Assembly: GCA_021787365.1 (NCBI GenBank)
Contig: JAJYMB010000112.1
Location: 1-62,086 of the forward strand
Source: Actinomycetes bacterium
Lineage (GTDB): Bacteria > Actinomycetota > Acidimicrobiia > Acidimicrobiales > Palsa-688
Length of the DNA stretch: 62,086 nucleotides
Direction: 5' to 3'
Part shown: in pieces, positions 8,849-17,076 of the stretch
Position numbering within the stretch: position 1 is the first letter of the stretch
How the letters are laid out: every line of letters begins with the position of its first letter
Program-made: the position numbers and the translations under genes
The notes under the pieces: generated by a model
What the model was told of the DNA's origin: nothing
The model's input: the letters and a program-made list of their open reading frames with translations, nothing else
Database searches by the model: none

Positions 8849-9280
8849 CTAGGAGAGCGGGCCTTGCGCCAGGAACGCCTTTTCCACCTCGCGCAGGCGT
8901 CGGACCAAGGACTCGAGCACTGCCCAAGCGACGTCGGGGTGGTCCTTCAGGAAGGGGCGGAACTCCCATTGGGTGAACACGAGGCACTCGAGGTCGGTCG
9001 CGGCTACCACCTCTGCCGAACGCGGCGAGCGGTCGATGATGGACATCTCACCGAAGTAGTCGCCCGGCCCGAGACGCCGGCGGGGTTGGCCGCTCACCGA
9101 GACATCGGCTTCGCCCTTCACCACGACGAAGAAAGTCACGCCCACTTGGTCCTGGTCCGTCAAGTGGGCACCTGCCTGGAACGTCATGTGGTGCGCAGAC
9201 TTGGCAAGGCGCTGGAGGTCCCTTTTGGGTACGCCCCGGAAGAGCGGGACCTTGCCAAGTAACTCCATATCGTCGGGCAT
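8849..9280 (-). CDS. Single-domain cyclic-nucleotide-binding protein
   Basis: The 143 residues are essentially one CNB domain and nothing else. Beta-roll motifs run from LLGKVPLFRGVPKRDLQRLA to the cassette GDYFGEMSIIDRSPRSAEV (about 72-90), which keeps the ligand-contacting Glu and Arg. A C-terminal helix (LESLVRRLREVEK) follows. There is no helix-turn-helix, so it is not a CRP-type regulator. It could act as a cAMP-responsive partner subunit. The cassette is very similar in arrangement to that fused to the MFS transporter at 4882-6597. Before the IS inserted, the two genes would have been only about 250 bp apart. No strong ribosome-binding site is visible. An internal ATG at 9268 is an alternative start. 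Confidence 0.8.
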   Translation of the reverse strand: MPDDMELLGKVPLFRGVPKRDLQRLAKSAHHMTFQAGAHLTDQDQVGVTFFVVVKGEADVSVSGQPRRRLGPGDYFGEMSIIDRSPRSAEVVAATDLECLVFTQWEFRPFLKDHPDVAWAVLESLVRRLREVEKAFLAQGPLS

Positions 9281-9424
9281 GCAGCGAGCGTAGTTGCCGC
9301 CGGGTGCGACGGCTCGCGAAACATGAGCATGGCGCCGGTGCCGACCGAGGGTGCACTCTTCTGGTAGCTGGCGCAGCGAGTGCCGTGCAGAGCTATAGGC
9401 CCCCGGCCCTGCACAGCCGCTTGT

Positions 9425-9844
9425 CTAGGTACCTCGAGGTTCTTCGGGGTCGCCCGGTACCGGCGTAGCCGCCGCCTCTGGCGGTTCCGGCGCGGCTGTC
9501 CCGTCGACCCCGGCCGGCGCCTCGGCCCGTTCGCCGCTGGCCGGAGCCTCGGCCCGTTCGGTGCTGGCCGGCGCACCGTCTCCCTCGGCAGAGGTCGCTG
9601 TCGTCTCGCCGGCGCCGTGGGTGCGAGCGTGGTCATCGAGGGCGGCCAGGGCGGCGTCGACGGCGCTAGCCGGTCCACCCTCGCGCCGCTCGGCATAGGC
9701 CGCGGCGCCGAGGTCGCGCAGGAGAGCGTCCCACTGCCGCTTCGCCTGGACCTCGTCGAGCTTGGCCCTGCCCTCTTTCACACCCTCCTGCGCCTTGCTC
9801 AAAGCCTGCTCGCTGGCTTTTTTCACTTTGTCCATAAGGCCCAT
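9425..9844 (-). CDS. Small acidic coiled-coil protein with Ala/Pro/Glu-rich tail
   Basis: The start is placed at the ATG at 9844, preceded by AAGGAGA. The frame stays open to 9994 but that upstream part has no ribosome-binding site. The first ~60 residues (MGLMDKVKKASEQALSKAQE onward) form an amphipathic, heptad-like helix. Then comes a short AAYAERREGG segment seen in actinobacterial housekeeping-type small proteins, and a low-complexity tail with repeated ERAEAPAS units. No catalytic or membrane motif is present. Function unknown; a cytoplasmic or membrane-peripheral structural role is a guess. Confidence 0.65.
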   Translation of the reverse strand: MGLMDKVKKASEQALSKAQEGVKEGRAKLDEVQAKRQWDALLRDLGAAAYAERREGGPASAVDAALAALDDHARTHGAGETTATSAEGDGAPASTERAEAPASGERAEAPAGVDGTAAPEPPEAAATPVPGDPEEPRGT

Positions 9845-10015
9845 CTCTGGTCTCCTTACCTTGGCGTCCCGGACGCAGCACCACGAGGCGCCGGGGCTGC
9901 TTCGGCGCTCCCGTCGCTGCGACCGGCACGGCACTATCCCGGTACCTCCCAGTGTGCCGTTTATCGCGGCCCTGAGTGGCGCCGGCGGCGCCAAATCGGT
10001 CTTCGTGGCCTGGCG

Positions 10016-11029
10016 TCAGGTGGCACCAGCGTGCGCCTGGGCGACGACTTGGCGGAGGCGAGGGTGGAGGCAGGCGTGGCGGTGGCCCCGGTCGCCGGTG
10101 TCTCGCAGGTCCGGCCGTGAAAGCGTGCAATCTTCCTCGGCCTGAGGGCAGCGGTCGGCGAAGAGGCAACCCGGCGGCTCGTGGCCGACGTCGAGGCCGG
10201 CCAACGGCATGAGCTGCTCGGCGCCCGGCTCCTCGAGGCCCCGCAGGACAGGGATCGCAGAGAGGAGGCACTGGGTGTAGGGGTGCGCCGGGGAGGCTAT
10301 GACGGCGTCGACCGGGCCGTGCTCGACGACTTGGCCCCGGTACAAGACATAGAGTTGCCCGTCGGCGCCCACGTAGCGGGCGGCTGCGACGTCGTGGGTG
10401 ATGAAGAGGACGCTCACCCCTAGCTCCGCCCGGAGCTGGCGGAGCAGGGCCAGGATGCCCAACCGGAGCGAGACGTCGATCATGGCAATCGCTTCGTCTG
10501 CCACCAGCACCTCGGGGTCGACCGAAAGGGCCCTCGCGATGACGAGGCGCTGGCGCATCCCTCCGGAAAGGGTGTGGGGGTACTGCGGCAGGCAGTAGCG
10601 GGGGTCCAGCCCGACCAGGCCGAGCAGCTCGACGGCGCGGTTTTTCACCCAGTCGTTGCCCCTCCCAAGCTGGCGCGCCCGCAGCCGGAGAGGGTCCTCC
10701 AGGACCTGGCGCACGGTGCGGGTCGGGTTGAGCGCTGAATAGGGGTCCTGGTGGACCATCTGGACCCGGCGCAGGCGGGCTAGGCGTTTACCTCGCGGTA
10801 GCTTCGTGAGGTCAACGCCGTCGAAGAGCAGCTGTCCCGAGTCGGCCTCCTCCATGCCGCAGAGGATCCGCCCGAGGGTGGTCTTGCCGCACCCCGACTC
10901 GCCGATGAACGACACCGCCCCCCCGCTCGGCAGGACGAAGTCCACTTTACGGAGGGCTGCAACTGGCGCGCTGCCCAAAAGGCCGCCCCGGCCGGCAAAG
11001 GTCTTGGTGAGGCCCCTTCCCTCGATCAC
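10016..11029 (-). CDS. Peptide ABC transporter ATPase (DppF/OppF type)
   Basis: This is the second ATPase of a dipeptide/oligopeptide importer. Walker A is GESGCGKT (43-50), the signature is LSGGMRQR, the H-loop is FITHD, and the Opp/Dpp-specific C-terminal cysteine motif appears as CLFADRCPQAEEDC. The Walker B end reads VADEAIAMIDVS, where DEP is usual, so the Pro after the catalytic Glu is replaced by Ala. The start is the GTG at 11029, which forms a GTGA overlap with the stop of the preceding ATPase gene. The open frame further upstream is a shadow of that gene. The protein has 337 residues, a normal length. Confidence 0.88.
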   Translation of the reverse strand: MIEGRGLTKTFAGRGGLLGSAPVAALRKVDFVLPSGGAVSFIGESGCGKTTLGRILCGMEEADSGQLLFDGVDLTKLPRGKRLARLRRVQMVHQDPYSALNPTRTVRQVLEDPLRLRARQLGRGNDWVKNRAVELLGLVGLDPRYCLPQYPHTLSGGMRQRLVIARALSVDPEVLVADEAIAMIDVSLRLGILALLRQLRAELGVSVLFITHDVAAARYVGADGQLYVLYRGQVVEHGPVDAVIASPAHPYTQCLLSAIPVLRGLEEPGAEQLMPLAGLDVGHEPPGCLFADRCPQAEEDCTLSRPDLRDTGDRGHRHACLHPRLRQVVAQAHAGAT

Positions 11030-12144
11030 GAGCGGCTCCGGTCCCCCCCTGCCGGCGCCGTCACGTGGCAAGCCGCGGCGTGACCGCCGGGAGCGCCATC
11101 GCCGCTCTCCCCGAAGATACCCCCCGGCTCTTTCACCACGGGGACGAGCGCCGGCTCCTCGAGCGAACAGCGCCCGATGGTGAGGGGGCAACGCTCCCGG
11201 AAAACGCAACCCTGGCGTGGGATGGACAAAAGGTCGGGCGGGCGGCCCACGAGCGGGCGGGCCTTTTCGATGTCGCCGCTGATCCGCGGTATGGCCGCGA
11301 TGAGGCCCCGGGTGTAGGGGTGAGCGGCGCTTTGCAGGACGTGGCGGGTCGGGCCTTTTTCGACCACCCTCCCCCCGTACATGACCGCCAGGTAGTCTGC
11401 CAGGTCGGCCACGATCGCGATGTCGTGGGTGATTATGAGGGTGGCGAGGTGGCGGTCCCGGTGGACATCGCGGACGATGTCGAGCACCGTCCTTTGGCTT
11501 ATCATGTCGAGGGCCGTGGTGGGCTCGTCCAGTACGAGGACCCTCGGGTTGAGTATGAGCGCAAAAACTATCCCTACGCGCTGGCGCATACCTCCCGACA
11601 GTTCGTGCTGGTAGGCAGAGAGCGTCCGGACCGGGTCGAGGCCCATCCTCTCGCACAGTTCGCGGGCACGGGCGAGCAGGACGCCCTTGTCTTCCATGCC
11701 GTGGGCGCGGCCGAGGTCGAGCAGTTGGGCCCCGATCCGCTTCAGAGGGTTGAGCGAGTTTTGCGAGGCCTGGAACACATAGCCGAGCGCGCTACCGCGA
11801 GCCAGGCGCAGTGCCTTGCCTCGAAGCTGGGTCATGTCCTTCACGCTCGGGAGCCTGATCGATCCCGCTGCGATACGGCCTGGTTTGGGCACGGCGTTCA
11901 TCATCGCCAGGGCCAATGTGGACTTGCCCGAACCGGACTCTCCGACGAGGCCCGTTATCGTCCCGAGGGGAAGGTCGAGATCCACCCCGTTTACGGCCGC
12001 CATTTCCCCATCGGGTGTCCCAAAGACCACCACGAGCCCGCGGATCTCGGCCCCGCCGGCCTCTCCGGGGACCGTCACCGGAGGCGCGGTGGCAGTGCTC
12101 GGCGACGGCAGATCCGCGCTGCTCGTCCTCACTCGCGTCCTCAC
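11026..12144 (-). CDS. Peptide ABC transporter ATPase (DppD/OppD type)
   Basis: This is the first ATPase of the importer. Walker A is GESGSGKS (68-75), the signature is LSGGMRQR (182-189), and Walker B is VLVLDEPTTALD, followed by IITHD. The C-terminal Opp/Dpp motif CVFRERCPLTIGRC should bind an iron-sulfur cluster or zinc, as in the family. The start ATG overlaps the permease stop as ATGA (12141-12144). It pairs with the 10016-11029 ATPase to form the heterodimeric motor of the importer. Confidence 0.9.
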   Translation of the reverse strand: MRTRVRTSSADLPSPSTATAPPVTVPGEAGGAEIRGLVVVFGTPDGEMAAVNGVDLDLPLGTITGLVGESGSGKSTLALAMMNAVPKPGRIAAGSIRLPSVKDMTQLRGKALRLARGSALGYVFQASQNSLNPLKRIGAQLLDLGRAHGMEDKGVLLARARELCERMGLDPVRTLSAYQHELSGGMRQRVGIVFALILNPRVLVLDEPTTALDMISQRTVLDIVRDVHRDRHLATLIITHDIAIVADLADYLAVMYGGRVVEKGPTRHVLQSAAHPYTRGLIAAIPRISGDIEKARPLVGRPPDLLSIPRQGCVFRERCPLTIGRCSLEEPALVPVVKEPGGIFGESGDGAPGGHAAACHVTAPAGGDRSRS

Positions 12145-13055
12145 CCGCGCAACCTAGGGTTGAAAAACTCGTCGACCGCGTCGAGCACGAAAACAATCCC
12201 GAGCGTCAAGAGCAAGATGGCGATGAGGGGCGTGAGGAGGTAGCTGACCGCCTGGGCGCTGCCGATGGCGCCGGCGGAGAAGACGGCCAAGTTGAGCATC
12301 ACACCCCAATTGCTCACGTTGGTCGGGAGCACGCCCAAGAAAAACAGGCCGGTTTCCAGGTAAATAGCACCGATCATCGAGACGAGCAGGTTCATGGCTA
12401 CGTACGGGGCGATGTTCGGCAGCATCTCTTTTACGATCACGTGCGACGTGGAAAGCCCGAGGCTGCGGCTTGCCTCGATGTAGGGCCGCTCGCGGAGGGA
12501 GAAGGCCTGGCTCCGCACCGCCCGGGCGAGCCCGGCCCAGCTCGTCACACCGAGGAGCACCCCGATCAGTAGAGGCGACGTGAAGCGGGCAACGGCCGCG
12601 AGCACGACGAGGAGCGGGTATTGGGGGATAGTGAGCGCAAAGTCGGTGATGCGCGAAAGCGACCAGTCCACGGCGCCGGCGAGATAGCCGGCTACAAGGC
12701 CTATGAGCGCTCCCAGCCCGACGGCGATGGCGCCGGCGACGGCTGCCGACACGAGGACGTAGCGGGCGCCGACCACTAGCAGGGCGAGGACGTCGGTCCC
12801 CTCGAAATCGGTCCCGAGCGGGTGAGCGAGGCTCGGGGGGGCATAGACCGCGTTGGCGTTGGCGCCGAGGTGGCGGGGGTAGAGGAACGGCCCGACGATG
12901 GCCATGACGACGAAGGCCACCACGATGACCGCGCCCACCACCCGGCGCGCCTCGCGCAGGAGCGCCTGGCGTGCGGCTTGCCATCTCCCGGCCGGCCTGG
13001 CCCGTCGGGGACCGCCCTCGGTGCCCAAGCCCGGACCGATCACCGTGACGGCCAT
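12141..13055 (-). CDS. Peptide ABC transporter permease (DppC/OppC type)
   Basis: This 304-residue inner-membrane permease has about six TM segments. The early segment is AVIVVAFVVMAIVGPFL, and the EAA coupling loop is RPYIEASRSLGLSTSHVIVKEMLPN, shown here in part as EASRSLGLSTSHV. The periplasmic N-terminal OppC-N region with HPLGTDFEGTDVL is typical of DppC. The start shares one base with the stop of the upstream permease (TGATG), which implies coupled translation. Confidence 0.9.
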   Translation of the reverse strand: MAVTVIGPGLGTEGGPRRARPAGRWQAARQALLREARRVVGAVIVVAFVVMAIVGPFLYPRHLGANANAVYAPPSLAHPLGTDFEGTDVLALLVVGARYVLVSAAVAGAIAVGLGALIGLVAGYLAGAVDWSLSRITDFALTIPQYPLLVVLAAVARFTSPLLIGVLLGVTSWAGLARAVRSQAFSLRERPYIEASRSLGLSTSHVIVKEMLPNIAPYVAMNLLVSMIGAIYLETGLFFLGVLPTNVSNWGVMLNLAVFSAGAIGSAQAVSYLLTPLIAILLLTLGIVFVLDAVDEFFNPRLRG

Positions 13056-14080
13056 CAGGCCGCCCTCCTCACCCTCGGGTCGATGAACGTGTACAGGAAG
13101 TCGGCCAAAATATTGAGCGCGATCACGGCCACCGTGATAAAGAGGAAGTCGCCGCTCATGAGCGGGTAGTCACGGGCGTTTACGGCATTTACGAGCTGGT
13201 AGCCGAGCCCCGGGTAGTCGAAGACTTCCTCGATGAAGATCGCCCCGCCGAACATGAACCCGACCGACAAGAGCAAGATCGTAAACAGCGGAAGGAAGGC
13301 GTTGCGCGCCACGTAGCGGAGCTGGGTGAGGGGGCGCAGCCCTCGTAACTCGGCTGCCAAGACGAAGTCGTCGCCCAGCACCGAAACGACCGAGGAGCGC
13401 ATCGTGAGCAGCCAGCCGCCGTAGGAGGAAAGCGCGTACGCGAGCACGGGAAGGACGGCGCTGTAGACGAGCGAGAGGATGAAGGGGCCGTTCAGGCCGG
13501 GGGTGTCCAAGATGTTGTAGGGCGAACCGAAGGGGAAGATCGGCAGCAGCGTGGTGAAGATGTAGGCGAGCATGACGGCCCAGACAAACTGCGGCACGCC
13601 GTGAAAGAGCGAGCCCGAGACCGAAAGGACCTTGCCGAGGCGGTTGGTGCGGCGCACGGCGGCCACCACCCCGAGGGAGACGCCGAGCAGGAAGGAGACG
13701 ACAAGGCCGGAGAGGACCGGGATCACGGTCCAAGGGGCAGCCGAGAGCACCAGGTGGACAACGGGCTCGCCCGAAGCCGAGATCGACTTGCCCAGGTTGA
13801 ACTGGATGAGGTGCCACATGTACTGGCCGTACTGGTCGAGGAGAGGTCGGTTGGAGACGAACCCGTACATGCCGGCGACCTGCTGAGCCGCCACCGACGG
13901 GGTGACCCCCCTCGCGATCAGCGTCTGGTACTCCGTCTGGATCGGGTTGCCCGGCATGGCGTGCACCAAGAAGAAAGTGAGGGTGGCGACGGCAAGCACC
14001 ATCACCACCCCCGTTAGGAGACGGACGCCGAGGCGGTGGCCCAGCCGGCGCCAGCGGCCGGGCGCACCTTCAGCTGTCAT
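13055..14080 (-). CDS. Peptide ABC transporter permease (DppB/OppB type)
   Basis: This 341-residue permease has a first TM segment (LLTGVVMVLAVATLTFFLVH) followed by the DppB signature AMPGNP, and about six TM helices in all. The EAA-like loop is DFVLAAELRGLRPLTQ. The start is placed at the ATG at 14080 because it overlaps the binding-protein stop as ATGA (14077-14080). An upstream in-frame start at 14110 would add ten residues inside the preceding gene. It forms the translocation pore together with the neighbouring DppC-type permease. Confidence 0.9.
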   Translation of the reverse strand: MTAEGAPGRWRRLGHRLGVRLLTGVVMVLAVATLTFFLVHAMPGNPIQTEYQTLIARGVTPSVAAQQVAGMYGFVSNRPLLDQYGQYMWHLIQFNLGKSISASGEPVVHLVLSAAPWTVIPVLSGLVVSFLLGVSLGVVAAVRRTNRLGKVLSVSGSLFHGVPQFVWAVMLAYIFTTLLPIFPFGSPYNILDTPGLNGPFILSLVYSAVLPVLAYALSSYGGWLLTMRSSVVSVLGDDFVLAAELRGLRPLTQLRYVARNAFLPLFTILLLSVGFMFGGAIFIEEVFDYPGLGYQLVNAVNARDYPLMSGDFLFITVAVIALNILADFLYTFIDPRVRRAA

Positions 14081-15822
14081 TTGGCGTGGACGTACCCGTT
14101 CCACATCCAAAGGCCGGGCGGGTTGTTGAGGAGCCCCGAGCTGTGCGGCCAGTCGGTGAAGTGCTTGTTGGTGACGAACTGGACCAGTATGTAGTCCCAG
14201 ATCGTGATCATGGGCAGTTCCTGGTTGTAGGCGGCAGCCAGTTTCGCCACCACCGGCTTGGCCTGCGCGGTCGTCATATCCTCCAGCCCGTTGGTGAGGT
14301 TGTTGAGGGCGACCGGGCCGTAGCTGCTGGTCTTGAAGCTGGCCGGGGTGTGGAGGAAGCTCCCTTTGGTGGTCAACTGGTTGCCCGCCGAAGTCACGTT
14401 CTTGCCCCAGACACGCGCGTAAGCGTTGTAGACCGCGGGGCCGAGGGCGTTGAGCCAGAACGCGGTCGCGTAGTCGCCATTGGCGATCTTGGATAGGTAG
14501 GTGGCGTAGTCCGGAGCCGTGCCCACCGAGGTGGGGATGCCGAAGGCGGTGAGCTCGTGGGACATGTAGCTGGCGGCTGCGTCCCAGTCGGAGAAGCCGC
14601 TCGGGGTCTCGAGGGTGATCTTCCAGGCCTTGCCGTTGGGCAGGTACCAGTTACCCGAACGCTCGGTGAAGCCCGCTCCCTTCAATAGCGAAGTCGCTTT
14701 GGCCGGGTCGTAGTTGTAGCGGTCGAGCTTGGCCAGCTCGGGGCCGGGCAGCCACTGGGCGGAGACCGAGTCGATGAGGCCGGTCTGGTACTTGGCCGGC
14801 TTGCCGCTCACCGGCTCCCCGACCTTGGTGATCTCGTTGCGGTTGAGCAGGTAGGCGAGCGCCTGGCGGACCGGCTGCATCCCGTATGGGTACCTGGCCT
14901 CGTCGAAGGCGAGCGCCACCGCTACGAAGGAGGGGGCGATCACTTCAATGTTGCCCGCCCTCACCACCTCGTGGAGGACGTTGGTGGGCATGGCTGTGTA
15001 GGGTGACACGTCGAGCTGGCCGGCCTCCATGTAGCTCCAGATCTCCTCGTTGCCGGTGTAGTTGCGGAGCACTACCTCCTTGGGGGCGATCTTCGAGGCG
15101 GCGTAGAAATCAGGGTTTTTCAGGAGCAGGGCCTCACCGGCGTTCAAGCGGGCGATGTAAAAAGGTCCTGCGGAAATATCGGTCTTGGGGGCGAAGTCCT
15201 CGACCTTTGGGGCGAGCTTTTGGAGCGTTGCCGCGGCTTTCTTGGCGGCCGCCCCCTTGCCCTCCGAGGCAGCGATCACCGACCAGATGTCCGAAGGCAG
15301 CAGGGACGCGTACTCGGAACTGGGCGTGACGATGGTGCCGAGGACCTGCGCCGCAAAGAGCCGGTTGTGCGTCCCCGGCTCGGTGTTGAAACGGACCTCC
15401 TTCGGGCCGAGGACCGTCACGCTCGCAAGGTTGAAGGGCTGGGTCCCCATGACGAAGGCAAGGGCGGCCGAGTCCTTGACGTCGGTGGACGTCACCGGCT
15501 GGCCATTGGACCAGTCGGCTTTGGCCTGTATGTACACGTCCAAGCCCCCGGGCACCGACTTCCAGGTCGCGGCTATGGCGGGGTAGTCGGCGTCAGGGTG
15601 GAGCCCGTTGTACTGCGAGTAGCCGAGCTCCATCTGGTCGTAGCTGTCGAAAGAGTTGCCCTTGGCGTTATAGGGGTTCATGGGGGCCCCAACGGTTATC
15701 GGGTGAGTCTCGTCGATGCTCGTGAATATGGCGGAGCTGGCGGAGGCGGTTCCCGCTGGTGCGACCAAGCCCGCCGCGCCGCAGGCCATAGCGGCGACCA
15801 GGGCGATCTTCTTGTTTTTCAT
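14077..15822 (-). CDS. Peptide ABC transporter substrate-binding protein (SBP family 5)
   Basis: The 581-residue protein opens with a secretion signal (MKNKKIALVAAMACGAAGL). Either the Cys at residue 14 is a weak lipobox (AMAC) or the protein is cleaved after TASA. Family 5 features include the SBP_bac_5 core with YNGLHPDADYPAIAATW, the ADWSNGQPVTSTDVKDS box and the late NRNEITKVGEPVSG segment. It captures extracellular peptides for the DppBCDF complex encoded downstream with 1-4 nt overlaps. The next genes upstream on the chromosome suggest that the substrates include peptidoglycan peptides. As the first gene of the five-gene operon, its promoter should lie within 15823-15934. Confidence 0.88.
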   Translation of the reverse strand: MKNKKIALVAAMACGAAGLVAPAGTASASSAIFTSIDETHPITVGAPMNPYNAKGNSFDSYDQMELGYSQYNGLHPDADYPAIAATWKSVPGGLDVYIQAKADWSNGQPVTSTDVKDSAALAFVMGTQPFNLASVTVLGPKEVRFNTEPGTHNRLFAAQVLGTIVTPSSEYASLLPSDIWSVIAASEGKGAAAKKAAATLQKLAPKVEDFAPKTDISAGPFYIARLNAGEALLLKNPDFYAASKIAPKEVVLRNYTGNEEIWSYMEAGQLDVSPYTAMPTNVLHEVVRAGNIEVIAPSFVAVALAFDEARYPYGMQPVRQALAYLLNRNEITKVGEPVSGKPAKYQTGLIDSVSAQWLPGPELAKLDRYNYDPAKATSLLKGAGFTERSGNWYLPNGKAWKITLETPSGFSDWDAAASYMSHELTAFGIPTSVGTAPDYATYLSKIANGDYATAFWLNALGPAVYNAYARVWGKNVTSAGNQLTTKGSFLHTPASFKTSSYGPVALNNLTNGLEDMTTAQAKPVVAKLAAAYNQELPMITIWDYILVQFVTNKHFTDWPHSSGLLNNPPGLWMWNGYVHAK

Positions 15823-15934
15823 GGTGTTCCCCTCTTTCCTTGCTGAAAAGATCCTACATGGGTCGTGACGAGGATGTTAGCCACTTACGGAGGCGGGCGC
15901 ACCGCGGGCACCGGCGGGCGGCAGCACGACCCCT

Positions 15935-16972
15935 TTACAAGCTGGGTACGACGTGGGGCGGGGCCAGGTGGAGGGCGTCTCCGTCGCCTACCCACCAAAG
16001 GGCGTCGAGGTCGTGGGCCAGGGGCTCGGCGAGGGTCATGGCGAGGAGCGCCCCTGACGAAAGGGCGTCGGCGGGTTCCATCATGCAGCCCACTATTACG
16101 GGAAGGCCGGAGGCCTCCGCCACGGCCACGACGTCGCGAGCCGCTCGGAGGCCGCCACATTTGGCGAGCTTGACGTTGACCAGGTCGGCGGCACCGGCCT
16201 CGGCCACCGCCAGCACGTCTGCTGCCGAATGGACCGATTCGTCAGCCAGTACCGGTACAAAACCGTGACTAGTCACCGCAGCCATGCCCTTCAAGTCCCG
16301 CGCCGGCACGGGCTGCTCGACCAGTTCGGGCCGGATCCCCTCGCGTTCCAGGCGGTCGAGGACGGCGAGCGCCTCCTTGGCTGTCCAGGCCTGGTTGGCG
16401 TCCAACCGGAGTGCGACCCCGGGCCCCACCGCACGGGAGACGGCGACCACCCGGGCCACTTCGAGGCCCACGTCCCCGCCCCCGAGCTTGAGCTTGAGCA
16501 CGTCGAAACCTTCGCGTGCGCGCTCGCTGGCTGCTTCGGCCATCGCCTCGGGCGGCCCGAGGCTCACGGTCACGTCCGTGCGTACGGGGCCGAGCCGCGC
16601 CCCGAGGTGGGCCGCCGTCCCCGCGACCGCGCCGGTACTTCGGAGCGGCCCGGGCCCTGTGCCCTCGGTCCCACCTGTTCCGGCCCCGCCCAGCCCCTCG
16701 AAAAAGAGGGCGCCCAACCTGGCGTGCACCGCCTGGTCCAGGGCGAACTTGGCCGTGGCGTTGCCAGGGACGGCCCGCTGTAGCCGGCGGAAGATTTCTT
16801 CGTGGCTGGAGAGGGGGACGCCCTTGATGGCAGCGATGAGAGGCCCGGCGACCGCCGCCATGACCGAACTGGCGGTCTCGCCCGTCACCGGCGCGACCGG
16901 GCTCACCTCCCCCGTCGTAACAGAGCCGTCCGACCAAGCCAGTTCGGCCCGCACCACCTCGAGTTGGCGCAC
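15935..16972 (-). CDS. Dipeptide epimerase of the enolase superfamily (L-Ala-D/L-Glu epimerase type)
   Basis: The catalytic framework of muconate-lactonizing/dipeptide epimerases is complete. The two-base lysine motif is KLK at 160-162, metal ligands are D191 (LRLDANQAW), E219 (VEQPVP) and D244 (ADES), and the second acid/base Lys is K268 (NVKLAKCGG). Family knowledge suggests epimerization of L-Ala-D-Glu from murein peptides, consistent with the adjacent peptide importer and NlpC/P60 peptidase. The annotated GTG is the first ordinary start codon. However, family-like sequence (LRPLRAPFRTALREVRQLEV) continues upstream to about 17059, where only ATC and CTG codons could serve as starts. A Gly/Thr-rich insertion sits at residues 93-110. 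Confidence 0.85.
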   Translation of the reverse strand: MRQLEVVRAELAWSDGSVTTGEVSPVAPVTGETASSVMAAVAGPLIAAIKGVPLSSHEEIFRRLQRAVPGNATAKFALDQAVHARLGALFFEGLGGAGTGGTEGTGPGPLRSTGAVAGTAAHLGARLGPVRTDVTVSLGPPEAMAEAASERAREGFDVLKLKLGGGDVGLEVARVVAVSRAVGPGVALRLDANQAWTAKEALAVLDRLEREGIRPELVEQPVPARDLKGMAAVTSHGFVPVLADESVHSAADVLAVAEAGAADLVNVKLAKCGGLRAARDVVAVAEASGLPVIVGCMMEPADALSSGALLAMTLAEPLAHDLDALWWVGDGDALHLAPPHVVPSL

Positions 16973-17076
16973 CTCTCGCAGCGCGGTGCGGAACGGCGCC
17001 CGGAGCGGCCGCAGTTCCTGGCGGCACGAGACGGCCTCAACGGCGACCGGGGCTTGGATGTTGTTAGGTTACCGTC

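Noticed and set aside
9383..9415. GTGCAG...CTGCAC inverted repeat after the coiled-coil gene region
   Set aside because: Six-base arms with an 18-base loop and no T-run; not strong enough for a terminator call.
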